From NCBI GenBank assembly GCA_036262055.1, contig DATAJP010000003.1:434001-498000 (forward strand): DNA of 64,000 bases. The letters run 5' to 3'. The position numbers were made by a program, and so were the translations under genes. The notes beneath the pieces were generated by a model. It searched no databases, was not told the DNA's origin, and was given only the letters and a program-made list of their open reading frames with translations. Of the stretch, positions 35,698-44,053 are shown one piece after another. Origin of the DNA: Ignavibacteria bacterium. Lineage in GTDB: Bacteria; Bacteroidota; Ignavibacteria; Tepidaquicellales; Tepidaquicellaceae. The number at the start of each line of letters is the position of its first letter. Position 1 is the first letter of the stretch.

Positions 35698-36549
35698 TTA
35701 TTTTGACAGGGCTTTTTTTTCTTTTGCAACTTGTGAGGTTAATTTTAACAACTCTGTATAATAATTATACAGCTCGGGTATTTTACTCCTGATTTCCGAA
35801 ATATGTTCATTTATTATTTTTTTGTCACCCCTCACGACAGGTCCGGTAAGCGATAAAACCGCACCTTTTTTATCTATGTTTGAAATAGTCTCATTAACTA
35901 TGCTCTTGAACACTCCGCTCGCCTTTGCATTATTAATCCCGATTTTTCTCAAAATTTTATCGAGTAAATAATATTGAGTTACAAGATAATTCGATGAAAT
36001 CACACAAGCAATATGATAAATAGTTTTATATTTTTTATCAATTATTAAATAATTTGAATTTAAACTTTTAGTTATGTTTTTAAGCAGGCTAATTGCTTCG
36101 CTTCCTCCTTCAATTCCGAAATAAACCTCATCAAAAATTTTTTTGTTCTTAAAATCTATGCTGCTGAACGTCTGCACGGGGTGAAACGATGCTATTCGTT
36201 TTGAATTAACTGCACGTGATTTAAATATATCGGAAGTCAGAGAACCGCTTGTATGAATAAAATATTTATTTTTTAAATTTAACTTAAGACTCAAAATTCT
36301 CTTAAACACATTGGAAATATATCTATCCTGAACGCAGATTAAAATTACATCCGAATCATTAATAACATCTTTGGATATTTTATCCGTTACAAAAACTTTT
36401 TTGAAATCTTTTCTTATTATGTTGTTAACCTTTTCATCACGGTTAACAACATATTTAATTGAATACTTCCTTGAAACTAAATTCGTAATCAAATGCGAAC
36501 CGAGTTTTCCCGCGCCAATAATACAAATATTCAGTTTCTTTGCATTCAT
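35698..36549 (-). CDS. Rossmann-fold/DUF2520 protein
   Basis: A 283-residue cytoplasmic protein. The N-terminal Rossmann domain opens with ICIIGAGKLGSHLITNLVSR (GxGxxG nucleotide motif) and has DVILICVQDRYISNVF; residues about 110-270 form the helical DUF2520 domain, with HPVQTFSS and LTGPVVRGDKKII. Members are often annotated as predicted NADP oxidoreductases, but their substrate is unknown. The ATG is directly adjacent to the stop of dtd, with no gap. Confidence 0.87.
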   Translation of the reverse strand: MNAKKLNICIIGAGKLGSHLITNLVSRKYSIKYVVNRDEKVNNIIRKDFKKVFVTDKISKDVINDSDVILICVQDRYISNVFKRILSLKLNLKNKYFIHTSGSLTSDIFKSRAVNSKRIASFHPVQTFSSIDFKNKKIFDEVYFGIEGGSEAISLLKNITKSLNSNYLIIDKKYKTIYHIACVISSNYLVTQYYLLDKILRKIGINNAKASGVFKSIVNETISNIDKKGAVLSLTGPVVRGDKKIINEHISEIRSKIPELYNYYTELLKLTSQVAKEKKALSK

Positions 36550-36999
36550 CTATTCTTTTTCAAGAATTATTGTTACAGGACCATCATTAGTCAGATTAAC
36601 TTTCATATCAGCGGCAAAAACTCCTGTTTTGATTTTATCAGAATCATAATTTTGCTTTAGTTCGTTCACAAAATATTCATACATCTCATTCGCAATTTGC
36701 GGCTCTTCAGCAAATGTAAAACTCGGTCTGTTGCCGCTTTTATTTTTATCTGTGCATAAAGTAAATTGTGAAATTACTAAAATCTCTCCCTGCACGTCTT
36801 TTACACTTAGATTCATTTTTCCGTTTTCATCTTCAAAAATTCTCAGGTCAAGAATCTTGTTTGCTAAGTGCTTTCCCGTTTCTTTTGTATCGCCTTTCTT
36901 AACTCCTAAAAGAACCATCAAACCTTTATTTATCTCACTGTAAATCTTGCCATCAATGACAACATTAGAGTTCAGAACTCTTTGTATAACCGCAATCAT
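36550..36999 (-). CDS. dtd: D-aminoacyl-tRNA deacylase
   Basis: The enzyme removes D-amino acids mischarged onto tRNA. The 149 residues carry the two active-site motifs, SQFTLC near 78 and NDGPVTIIL near 137, and the opening MIAVIQRVLNSNVVIDG. Length is typical. Its ATG overlaps the prmC stop by one base, and the next gene begins right after its stop. This makes a tight operon with prmC, linked loosely by translation quality. Confidence 0.96.
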   Translation of the reverse strand: MIAVIQRVLNSNVVIDGKIYSEINKGLMVLLGVKKGDTKETGKHLANKILDLRIFEDENGKMNLSVKDVQGEILVISQFTLCTDKNKSGNRPSFTFAEEPQIANEMYEYFVNELKQNYDSDKIKTGVFAADMKVNLTNDGPVTIILEKE

Positions 37000-37889
37000 T
37001 AATTAACTACCTCAATCACACGATCTATACCGCTAAGGTCTTTATATATTTCATAGTCTTTAAATCCATATTGCTCAACTAAATTCTTAATTTTTCCCGA
37101 TTGGTTATAAGCCATTTCACAAAAAACTTTAGCATCAGTATATCTCTCTTTTTTTAATCTGAAAATTTCCTTATAAAATTTTAACCCGTCACCAAAATCA
37201 GTAAGCGCAATTTTAGGTTCAAAATCACGAACTTCAACGTCTAATTCTTTAAATTCATCTTCGGAAATATAAGGCGGATTAGAAACTATGTAATCAAACC
37301 TCACGGAATCATTCTGAAACTCAAATAAATCACAAACCGAAAACTCAAGATTGTTGCTAATGTTATTCAACTCTTTATTTTTATTTGCAAGCTCAACGGC
37401 TTCTGTTGATTTATCGATTGAAATAATTTTATGACCTATGTTTTTCTTTGTCAATTCTCCTGACAACGCAATTGAAATACATCCCGAGCCTGCGCCTATT
37501 TCAAAAATATTCACAAATTGCTTGCTTGAATTAATAATGTCATTTAAAACTTTCTCAACTAAAATTTCAGTTTCCTGCCTGGGAATTAAAACATTTTTAT
37601 TAACCTCAATTTCATAACCATAAAAATTAGTCTTTCCTAAAATATACTGAAGCGGTTCATTAGTCAATCTTCGTTTTAAAATCTGCTTAAACTGCGTTAT
37701 CTCAGCCATGCTTAATGGTTTCTCAAAATCAAGATACAGCTTCATTCTGTCGCATTTCAAAACTTCACACAACATTAGCTCAACATTTAACCTCGCATCA
37801 TTAATCCCCTTTTCTTTCAATAAATCAGCTGAGTAATTCAAAATATCCAATAACGAACTCAGCTTTTTCTTTTCTTTCGTCAAACTCAT
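36999..37889 (-). CDS. prmC: Release factor glutamine methyltransferase
   Basis: The enzyme methylates the GGQ glutamine of peptide-release factors RF1 and RF2, using S-adenosylmethionine. The 296 residues have the helical N-terminal domain with the PLQYILGKTNFYG block near 80, LIPRQETEILVEKVL, the SAM motif IFEIGAGSGCISIAL near 140, and the catalytic NPPYISEDEF near 210. It is the first gene of a four-gene minus-strand operon (prmC, dtd, DUF2520, barrel protein). Confidence 0.96.
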   Translation of the reverse strand: MSLTKEKKKLSSLLDILNYSADLLKEKGINDARLNVELMLCEVLKCDRMKLYLDFEKPLSMAEITQFKQILKRRLTNEPLQYILGKTNFYGYEIEVNKNVLIPRQETEILVEKVLNDIINSSKQFVNIFEIGAGSGCISIALSGELTKKNIGHKIISIDKSTEAVELANKNKELNNISNNLEFSVCDLFEFQNDSVRFDYIVSNPPYISEDEFKELDVEVRDFEPKIALTDFGDGLKFYKEIFRLKKERYTDAKVFCEMAYNQSGKIKNLVEQYGFKDYEIYKDLSGIDRVIEVVN

Positions 37890-37900
37890 TTTCTATTAAT

Positions 37901-37970
37901 AACACAAAATTACAAAAGCACAAAAAATAAAATTAGTTCTTTAAATTTTGTGATTTCGTGTTTTTGTGTT
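37901..37970. repeat. 25-bp imperfect inverted repeat rich in TTTTGTG
   Basis: The left arm 37901-37925 and the right arm 37946-37970 match at 21 of 25 positions when one is reversed and complemented. The loop is about 20 bases. A related single arm (tttttgtgattttgtgtt) occurs at about 40312-40330 before the MerR terminator. It lies between the amidohydrolase-like gene and prmC and may end or start transcripts there. Confidence 0.5.
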
Positions 37971-37976
37971 TGAATT

Positions 37977-39638
37977 TCAATTCCCTGATTGATAAACAAC
38001 TTTTCCGTTTATAATTGTTTTTTCAACTTTTGCAGATAACAAATTCTTTGGATTGGCATATATATCATTTGAAATTACAACCATATCGGCAAATTTGTCT
38101 TTTTCAAGCGAACCCTTATACTCCTCCTGAAACGCCGAATACGCCGCCCATATTGTATATGCTCTTATAGCATCATCCAATGAAATTTTTTCATTCGGAT
38201 TTGTGATGCTTGCCATCGTAGTATCTGTAAATTGTCTTGTTGTCAGGTAATACATATTTACAAACGGATTAATTTGCTGAAATGGAAAATCAGAGCCGAT
38301 AGTCAGTTTCCCGGCAGCTTGCAGCAGACTATTCCACAGAGCCCACTGGGATAAGCTTCTATCCCCGACCTTCGGAGTAATAATTTCAAAGTCCAGCATT
38401 GCATTCTCAGGACGAACAGATGGAATTATGTTGTAATCTCTTATCCTATTAATCGAATTTTTATCGGCAAACTCAATGTGCTCAAACACTGTTCTGCTGT
38501 CAGTCAGTTTTATTTCGTTGTTTACTTTTTCGTATGCATTCAAACTTGCAACAACAGCATTGTCACCTACTGTTTTCACCCTGACCTGGAAATTCTTCGC
38601 TGCTGCTTTTTTTAATAAATCAACAATATCCGGTTCAACTGCATAAGGAACAATCCTGTGCGGTTCCGTTTTGTAATCATCAAGCATCGAGGCACTTTGC
38701 AGTCCGAACGCACCGTCATAATCAATGGAAACCGCTCTTACGGTCAGCTTGTCCTTATAATTCAGCTCAATTCCTTTTTGTAAATATTCATTAAAAGTAT
38801 TATCACCTGATGAAAGCACCGCATACATTCGAATCGGAAATTTATCTTCATTTATTAACTGCTTTATTGCTTCGAGAGATGTTGAATTAACTGTTCTATC
38901 CTGAAGCTCTGTGATACCATATTTCACAAGTTCATTGACCCCTTTTATCATCGACTGCTTCATTTCATCATTCGAAAATTCAGGAATATTTTCTCTAACA
39001 AGATTTACAGCAGCATCAAATAGAAATCCGTTCAGTTCCCCATCTTCGTATCTTCCGATTTCACCATCCTTTGGATTAGGAGTATCTTTTGTAATCTTTA
39101 AAGTATTCAAAAGTTTGGAATTTACCCAAACTATCGAACCATCAAGATTAACTAAATAAATATTTTGTGTTGTTGAAATACTGTCCAAAACACTTTTATC
39201 CATTTTATTCAATTCAGCTTCAGGTAATATTAACTCATTCCAGAAAAATCCACCAACCCAGCTATCAGAAGGAAGATTTTTAACTCTTTCATTTACAAGT
39301 GCTGTAATTTCAGCAACTGATTTTGCAGTGGAAAGATTAATCAAACTCAAATTCTTCGAAAATTCCGCCAACGAGCCCTCACAATCAATAAAACCGGGTA
39401 AAACTACTTTTCCTCCCAAATCTACTATGTTTACAGATTCATATTTGCCTAAAATATCATTATTTGTACCAACCTCAAGTATTTTCCCATCTTTTATGGC
39501 AATTGCCTCCGCAATAGTGTTATTTGCGTCGTATGTATGTATCTTACCATTTTTATATATCACATCAGGCTCTTTACCGCAGGACTGCAAAAGCAAACAA
39601 CCTAACAAAAGTATTAAAATTGCTCTCAATTTCATCAT
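37977..39638 (-). CDS. YtcJ-like amidohydrolase lipoprotein with degenerate metal site
   Basis: A 553-residue protein with a lipoprotein signal (ILLLGCLLLQSC, lipid Cys 20). The fold is that of the YtcJ/LAF3 amidohydrolases (VIYKNGKIHTYD near 26, KVVLPGFID near 78, SDFPFQQINPF near 450, DKFADMVVISND near the end). The metal ligands are changed: PGFIDxHxH reads PGFIDCEGS (E87, S89), the usual Lys before the DG motif reads VSIDYDGAF, and HxxGDxA reads VKTVGDNAV. Only the His in VFEHIEFAD and the Asp in GSDFP remain. It is therefore probably not a normal metal-dependent hydrolase. It lies 87 bases upstream of prmC. Confidence 0.83.
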   Translation of the reverse strand: MMKLRAILILLLGCLLLQSCGKEPDVIYKNGKIHTYDANNTIAEAIAIKDGKILEVGTNNDILGKYESVNIVDLGGKVVLPGFIDCEGSLAEFSKNLSLINLSTAKSVAEITALVNERVKNLPSDSWVGGFFWNELILPEAELNKMDKSVLDSISTTQNIYLVNLDGSIVWVNSKLLNTLKITKDTPNPKDGEIGRYEDGELNGFLFDAAVNLVRENIPEFSNDEMKQSMIKGVNELVKYGITELQDRTVNSTSLEAIKQLINEDKFPIRMYAVLSSGDNTFNEYLQKGIELNYKDKLTVRAVSIDYDGAFGLQSASMLDDYKTEPHRIVPYAVEPDIVDLLKKAAAKNFQVRVKTVGDNAVVASLNAYEKVNNEIKLTDSRTVFEHIEFADKNSINRIRDYNIIPSVRPENAMLDFEIITPKVGDRSLSQWALWNSLLQAAGKLTIGSDFPFQQINPFVNMYYLTTRQFTDTTMASITNPNEKISLDDAIRAYTIWAAYSAFQEEYKGSLEKDKFADMVVISNDIYANPKNLLSAKVEKTIINGKVVYQSGN

Positions 39639-39821
39639 ATTGTTGTGGTTTAATAACTTGATTAATCCTCAAAAATACATTTTTAATAAATAAAATTGTA
39701 TGGTATTAAATATCTTTATTAATGCCCTACTTTATGTTCAGCAATATAACTACTTTAATCAAATAACATTTGTATTGCTATTTTTTAAGTTCTTATTTAT
39801 TTTACAAAAAAATTTTTCGTT

Positions 39822-40295
39822 ATGAAGAAGAATTTCGCAATGAAGAAATTGTATTATTCGATAAGTGAGGTCAGCAAAATCACAGACCTTGAACAATATG
39901 TTTTACGTTATTGGGAGACTGAATTTGACTGTCTGAAGCCTGCAAAAAACTTGGCAGGCAACAGGATATATACCAATAAAGATATAAAGTTAATTCTTTA
40001 TATCAAAAAGCTTTTAAGGGACGAAAAATATACCATAGAAGGCGCTAAGAAGCTTCTGAAGAACTATAACTTCAAAGAAGATGAACCATCATACGGAAAA
40101 GAAGAGCAAAGACCTCGCGAAGAATCAAAGCCACAGATGAAAATTGTTCAGCATTATAATGAAGATGAGCTAAGCTTATTTGGCGAAGGTGCAGGCAGCA
40201 AGGAAATAAAAGCAGTCATAGATGAAAACCGCCAGCTTAAAAAAGACCTGCATGAGCTGAAATCTTTATTAGGCGATCTATTAGAAAATTTATAA
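39822..40295 (+). CDS. MerR-family transcriptional regulator
   Basis: A 157-residue protein with an N-terminal MerR winged helix (YYSISEVSKITDLEQYVLRY, then WETEFDCLKPAKNLAGNRIY) and a short C-terminal coiled coil (ENRQLKKDLHELKSLLGDLL) for dimerisation. A charged, Glu-rich linker lies between. There is no effector domain and no cysteine sensor. The DNA-binding part matches the MerR proteins common in Bacteroidota and Ignavibacteria. An alternative ATG lies 18 bases downstream. A terminator follows, so it is transcribed alone. Confidence 0.88.
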   Translation: MKKNFAMKKLYYSISEVSKITDLEQYVLRYWETEFDCLKPAKNLAGNRIYTNKDIKLILYIKKLLRDEKYTIEGAKKLLKNYNFKEDEPSYGKEEQRPREESKPQMKIVQHYNEDELSLFGEGAGSKEIKAVIDENRQLKKDLHELKSLLGDLLENL

Positions 40296-40342
40296 TATTT
40301 AACAAAACTTTTGTATTTTTGTGATTTTGTGTTAGCCATTCT

Positions 40343-40369
40343 TCCCGCTCCATTGCGGGATTTTTTTTT
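40343..40369 (+). terminator. Terminator after the MerR gene
   Basis: The stem tcccgc (40343-40348) / gcggga (40355-40360) has a 6-base loop and is followed by nine Ts. Confidence 0.88.
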
Positions 40370-40383
40370 CTTACTCAACACTA

Positions 40384-40995
40384 ATGCTCGAAAACAAAAC
40401 AATCATAAAAAAAATTTTTTATACTCCTCTTGAATTTTCAAATAAGCTTGTAACAATGAAGCTTATAAGTCTCGACCATATTCAGGATTTACTTAAAGTT
40501 GCGCTTGAACCTGAAATCTGGAAATATACTCCGACAAAAGTATTCAATGAAGATGACATGGTTTATTATGTTTATAATGCCATGATGGAATACAAAGACG
40601 AGAAAGGCGCAGCGTTTGTAATCACCGATAATCAATCCGGAAAAATTGCGGGAAGCACACGCATCTCAAACATTTCTCTTCCCGACAAGCGTGCTGAAAT
40701 CGGCTGGACGTGGCTCGGAAAAGATTTTCATGGTAAAGGTTTAAGCAAAGCATCTAAGTTTGAGCTATTAAGATTTTTGTTTGAAGAGCTGCAATTTCAG
40801 CGGGTTGAATTTAAAACCGACGTCCGCAACCTGAAAGCTCGCAAATCGCTCATCAGCACCGGAGCAAAAGAAGACGGTGTCCTCCGAAGCCATACATACC
40901 TCGGTGACAACTACTGGCGCGATTCAGTCTATTACTCCATTCTCTCAAAAGAATGGGAGGAAGCCAAACAAAATAATTTTAAAGAGTTTTTGTAA
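40384..40995 (+). CDS. GNAT-family N-acetyltransferase (RimJ/RimL type)
   Basis: A 203-residue protein with the GNAT fold of the RimL/SpeG branch. AAFVITDNQSGKIAGSTRIS forms the central strands, GKDFHGKGLSKASKFELLRF is the acetyl-CoA loop (R/QxxGxG/A-like, here HGKGLSK), and the late motif VRNLKARKSLISTGAKEDGV is typical of the branch. The substrate (a protein N-terminus or a small amine) is unknown. The upstream gene ends in a terminator and the downstream region holds repeats, so it appears monocistronic. Confidence 0.88.
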   Translation: MLENKTIIKKIFYTPLEFSNKLVTMKLISLDHIQDLLKVALEPEIWKYTPTKVFNEDDMVYYVYNAMMEYKDEKGAAFVITDNQSGKIAGSTRISNISLPDKRAEIGWTWLGKDFHGKGLSKASKFELLRFLFEELQFQRVEFKTDVRNLKARKSLISTGAKEDGVLRSHTYLGDNYWRDSVYYSILSKEWEEAKQNNFKEFL

Positions 40996-41006
40996 AAATA
41001 GTCGCA

Positions 41007-41079
41007 CTGTGTTATCCTGAACGAAGTGAAGGATCCCCTTCCTTTTAACTAATGGGATTCCCGCTTTCGCGGGAATGAC
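41007..41079. repeat. Adjacent family B and family A repeats
   Basis: Bases 41007-41045 (tgttatcctgaacgaagtga...ggatcccc) are a family B copy. 41053-41079 is a family A copy in inverse orientation, stem attcccgc (41057-41064) / gcgggaat (41069-41076). The second is the closest match to the insertion inside coaX. Confidence 0.78.
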
Positions 41080-41228
41080 TTCGATTTTCCTTCCCCATTT
41101 TATTCTAACATTTTTAGAACAAATTTCTCTACAACCTCACTATTTTTGTAATATCAATCTTGAGATTATTTCTCTTGACATTAAAATAAAAATACCATAA
41201 TTTTATATGGGTTTATAAAGAAGATAAA

Positions 41229-41558
41229 ATGCAAAACCTTAAAAATAACACCAGACAACTAAATCTTCTCAAAAGAAGAAGCTTAATCGAATCATTTCTG
41301 ACTGAAATTGCGTTTAATGCAAACGTTAAAGAGCTTCTTTATGGAATGAACAAAAGAAATGATTTTATAATCTCCTGCAACGGTAACAAGAAAACTTTTC
41401 CTTTTAATACCCCCGTTAATTTTATTAAAAGCGAAATCTATAATTGCATCCTTAACGACACTCCTAAAAGCGAATTTTATGCAAAATCCTTACCTGAGGA
41501 AAGCTTATTCAGTAATAGCGAATCACTAAATTCAAATTATTACAGAAAAGCAATATAA
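41229..41558 (+). CDS. Small orphan protein
   Basis: A 109-residue protein with a basic N-terminus (LNLLKRRSLIESFLTEIAF) and a Ser/Asn-rich tail. No signal peptide, membrane helix or known motif is seen. It begins with ATG and is preceded by TATTTTTG about 85 bases upstream, which fits the Bacteroidetes -7 element. Coding is supported only by the open frame and its position in an otherwise empty gap, so it may be lineage-specific. Confidence 0.5.
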   Translation: MQNLKNNTRQLNLLKRRSLIESFLTEIAFNANVKELLYGMNKRNDFIISCNGNKKTFPFNTPVNFIKSEIYNCILNDTPKSEFYAKSLPEESLFSNSESLNSNYYRKAI

Positions 41559-41654
41559 GACCTCTCATATTTTTATCCTCTTATTATTAAATTAAAAATG
41601 AGTAAAATATTAGCTATTTTGCAAATTAATTAATTTAATACATATATTTACATA

Positions 41655-43328
41655 ATGGCAGATAATAAGATTATATTCTCGATGGTTGGCGTATCGAAAA
41701 CGTTCCCTCCAAATAAGACAGTACTAAAAAACATTTACTTATCATTTTTCTACGGTGCAAAAATCGGCATCATAGGTCTCAACGGTTCAGGAAAATCAAC
41801 ACTTCTCAAAATAATCGCCGGAAAAGAGACTAACTTTCAGGGCGAAGTTCATTTTACAAAAGAATATTCAATCGGCTTGCTCGAGCAGGAACCGGATTTA
41901 GATGATACTAAAACTGTTCGCGAAATCGTCGAGGAAGGTGCAGGCGATGTTATTTCACTTCTCAAAGAATATGAGGAGGTAAATAACAAATTCGCCGAGC
42001 CGATGTCAGATGATGAAATGACAAAACTTATTGAACGACAGGGCGAGCTTACAGAGCTTATTGAAATGAAAGGCGGATGGGAAATCGATTCGAAGCTTGA
42101 GCGCGCAATGGATGCTCTCAGAACTCCCGAAGGTGATAAGTTAATTAAACATCTATCAGGAGGCGAACGCAGAAGAGTTGCTTTATGCAGATTGCTTTTG
42201 CAAGAACCGGATATTCTTCTACTCGATGAACCGACAAACCATCTTGATGCTGAATCGGTTGATTGGCTCGAACAGCACTTGAAGCAATACAAAGGAACAG
42301 TAATCGCGATTACTCACGATAGATATTTCTTAGATAATGTTGCTGGATGGATTCTTGAGCTCGACAGAGGCGAAGGAATTCCATGGGAAGGTAATTATTC
42401 TTCATGGCTTGAACAAAAGTCAAATCGTCTTGCAATGGAAGAAAAACAGGAGTCCAAACGAAAGAAAACTCTTGAACGCGAGCTTGACTGGGTGCGTATG
42501 TCTCCTAAAGCACGTCACGCAAAATCAAAAGCACGATTAAGTGCATATGATAAATTGCTCAATGAAGACACAAAGCAAAAAGAAGAAAAGCTTGAAATAT
42601 TCATCCCGAATGGTCCGCGTCTCGGAAGCAAAGTAATTGAAGCTAACAATGTCTCCAAAGCATTTGATGATAAATTATTATTCGAGAATTTAAGCTTTTC
42701 GCTTCCTCCGAACGGAATTGTGGGAATCATCGGACCAAACGGCGCAGGTAAAACTACTCTTTTTAGAATGATTCTCGGAACCGAAAAAACCGACAGCGGA
42801 AATTTTGAGCTTGGCGATACGGTTCAGCTTAGCTATGTTGACCAGCAGCACGAGGAAATCGACCCTGAAAAAACCGTTTGGGAAGTTATATCAGGCGGTA
42901 ACGAAGTAATTGAATTAGGCGGCAAGCAAATGAACTCACGCGCATATGTAGCGAGATTTAATTTCAGCGGCGCAGACCAGGGCAAAACCGTTGCAATGCT
43001 TTCGGGCGGTGAACGAAACCGCTTGCATCTTGCAATGACTTTGAAATCTCAGGCAAACGTTCTACTTCTTGATGAACCGACAAACGATATAGACGTGAAC
43101 ACTCTTCGCGCGCTTGAAGAAGGTCTCGAAAGCTTTGCCGGCTGCGCTGTTATCATTTCGCACGACAGATGGTTTCTCGATAGAGTTGCTACTCATATTC
43201 TTGCATTTGAAGGTGATTCACAAGTTTATTATTTTGAAGGCGGATATACCGAGTACGAGGAGAATAGGAAAAAACGTCTCGGGGATGATGTGCCGCATAG
43301 AATAAGATATAAAAAGCTTGTGGAATAA
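41655..43328 (+). CDS. ettA: Energy-dependent translational throttle protein EttA (ABC-F)
   Basis: A ribosome-binding ABC-F ATPase that gates the first elongation cycle according to the ADP/ATP ratio. The 557 residues contain two ABC domains: Walker A GLNGSGKS near 42 and GPNGAGKT near 361, signatures LSGGERRRVALCR and LSGGERNRLHLAM, and Walker B ILLLDEPTNHLD and VLLLDEPTNDID. The interdomain linker (KRKKTLERELDWVRMSPKAR) and the 'arm' insert in the first domain are as in EttA. Length and N-terminus (IIFSMVGVSKTFPPNK) match that subfamily closely. Confidence 0.94.
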   Translation: MADNKIIFSMVGVSKTFPPNKTVLKNIYLSFFYGAKIGIIGLNGSGKSTLLKIIAGKETNFQGEVHFTKEYSIGLLEQEPDLDDTKTVREIVEEGAGDVISLLKEYEEVNNKFAEPMSDDEMTKLIERQGELTELIEMKGGWEIDSKLERAMDALRTPEGDKLIKHLSGGERRRVALCRLLLQEPDILLLDEPTNHLDAESVDWLEQHLKQYKGTVIAITHDRYFLDNVAGWILELDRGEGIPWEGNYSSWLEQKSNRLAMEEKQESKRKKTLERELDWVRMSPKARHAKSKARLSAYDKLLNEDTKQKEEKLEIFIPNGPRLGSKVIEANNVSKAFDDKLLFENLSFSLPPNGIVGIIGPNGAGKTTLFRMILGTEKTDSGNFELGDTVQLSYVDQQHEEIDPEKTVWEVISGGNEVIELGGKQMNSRAYVARFNFSGADQGKTVAMLSGGERNRLHLAMTLKSQANVLLLDEPTNDIDVNTLRALEEGLESFAGCAVIISHDRWFLDRVATHILAFEGDSQVYYFEGGYTEYEENRKKRLGDDVPHRIRYKKLVE

Positions 43329-43351
43329 ATAATTAAATTATACACTAACCT

Positions 43352-44047
43352 ATGCTCAGGGGTTTAGTTTCCGACATAAGAGATTTTATTTTTCCTGACG
43401 TGTCGATTTTTTCGGAAGAAAAAATTCATATCGAAAATTCAAACCGCTATATTTTAAATTCCGAATTCGAGAATTTAGAAAAAGTAATAACGGAAGATTT
43501 AGCCAAACTTAAATCCAGAGTAAATGCCGATTATGTCCTGAGTTTTTATGAGTTCAAAGCCGATAACGAGGTTCAAAAATTAATTCACAGTATTAAGTAT
43601 GCCGGAATGAAAAATCTTGGATTCTATTTTGGTAATTATGTAGGGAAATCGGTCAAAGAATATCTTGATAATAATAAAATCAAAATAGATTTTATCATTC
43701 CTGTGCCGCTGCATAATGCTAAAATGCGCGAGAGAGGTTTCAATCAATCCGATTATATTTCTTCGGGAATAAGCGCCGCAACCGGAATACCCATTGAGAA
43801 AAATACCGTAATAAGAGTCAAAAACACACGCTCACAAACAAAGCTAAAGCTTGAGGCACGATTAAAGAATGTTAAAAATGCTTTTACATTTGAAAAAAAT
43901 AAGCAAAATTTTTTGCGCTCTAAAAATATTATGCTTGTTGATGATATAATTACAACAGGCTCAACAGTGAACGAAATAATTTCTTTATTAAAAAAACATA
44001 ATACGGGGGAAATCACAGTTTGCTCTCTGGCAATAGCTGAGGATTAA
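43352..44047 (+). CDS. ComF-family phosphoribosyltransferase-like protein
   Basis: A 231-residue protein of the ComF family (linked to competence and DNA uptake, with a type I PRTase fold). VPLHNAKMRERGFNQSDYIS near 118 and the PRPP-binding loop IMLVDDIITTGSTVNEI near 195 are clear. The N-terminal zinc finger (two CxxC) that opens most ComF proteins is absent: the start reads IRDFIFPDVSIFSEEKIHIE, keeping the FP that leads into the finger but no cysteines. No competence machinery lies nearby. It is followed 6 bases later by a histidine kinase. Confidence 0.85.
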   Translation: MLRGLVSDIRDFIFPDVSIFSEEKIHIENSNRYILNSEFENLEKVITEDLAKLKSRVNADYVLSFYEFKADNEVQKLIHSIKYAGMKNLGFYFGNYVGKSVKEYLDNNKIKIDFIIPVPLHNAKMRERGFNQSDYISSGISAATGIPIEKNTVIRVKNTRSQTKLKLEARLKNVKNAFTFEKNKQNFLRSKNIMLVDDIITTGSTVNEIISLLKKHNTGEITVCSLAIAED

Positions 44048-44053
44048 AAAATT

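Noticed and set aside
41598-41633. 11-codon frame (MSKILAILQIN) before ettA
   Set aside because: It is too short to support, and no leader-peptide or attenuator hairpin is visible with it.
43352-44047. ComF frameshift hiding a zinc finger upstream
   Set aside because: The 23 bases before the start belong to the spacer after ettA and contain no cysteine-coding pattern.
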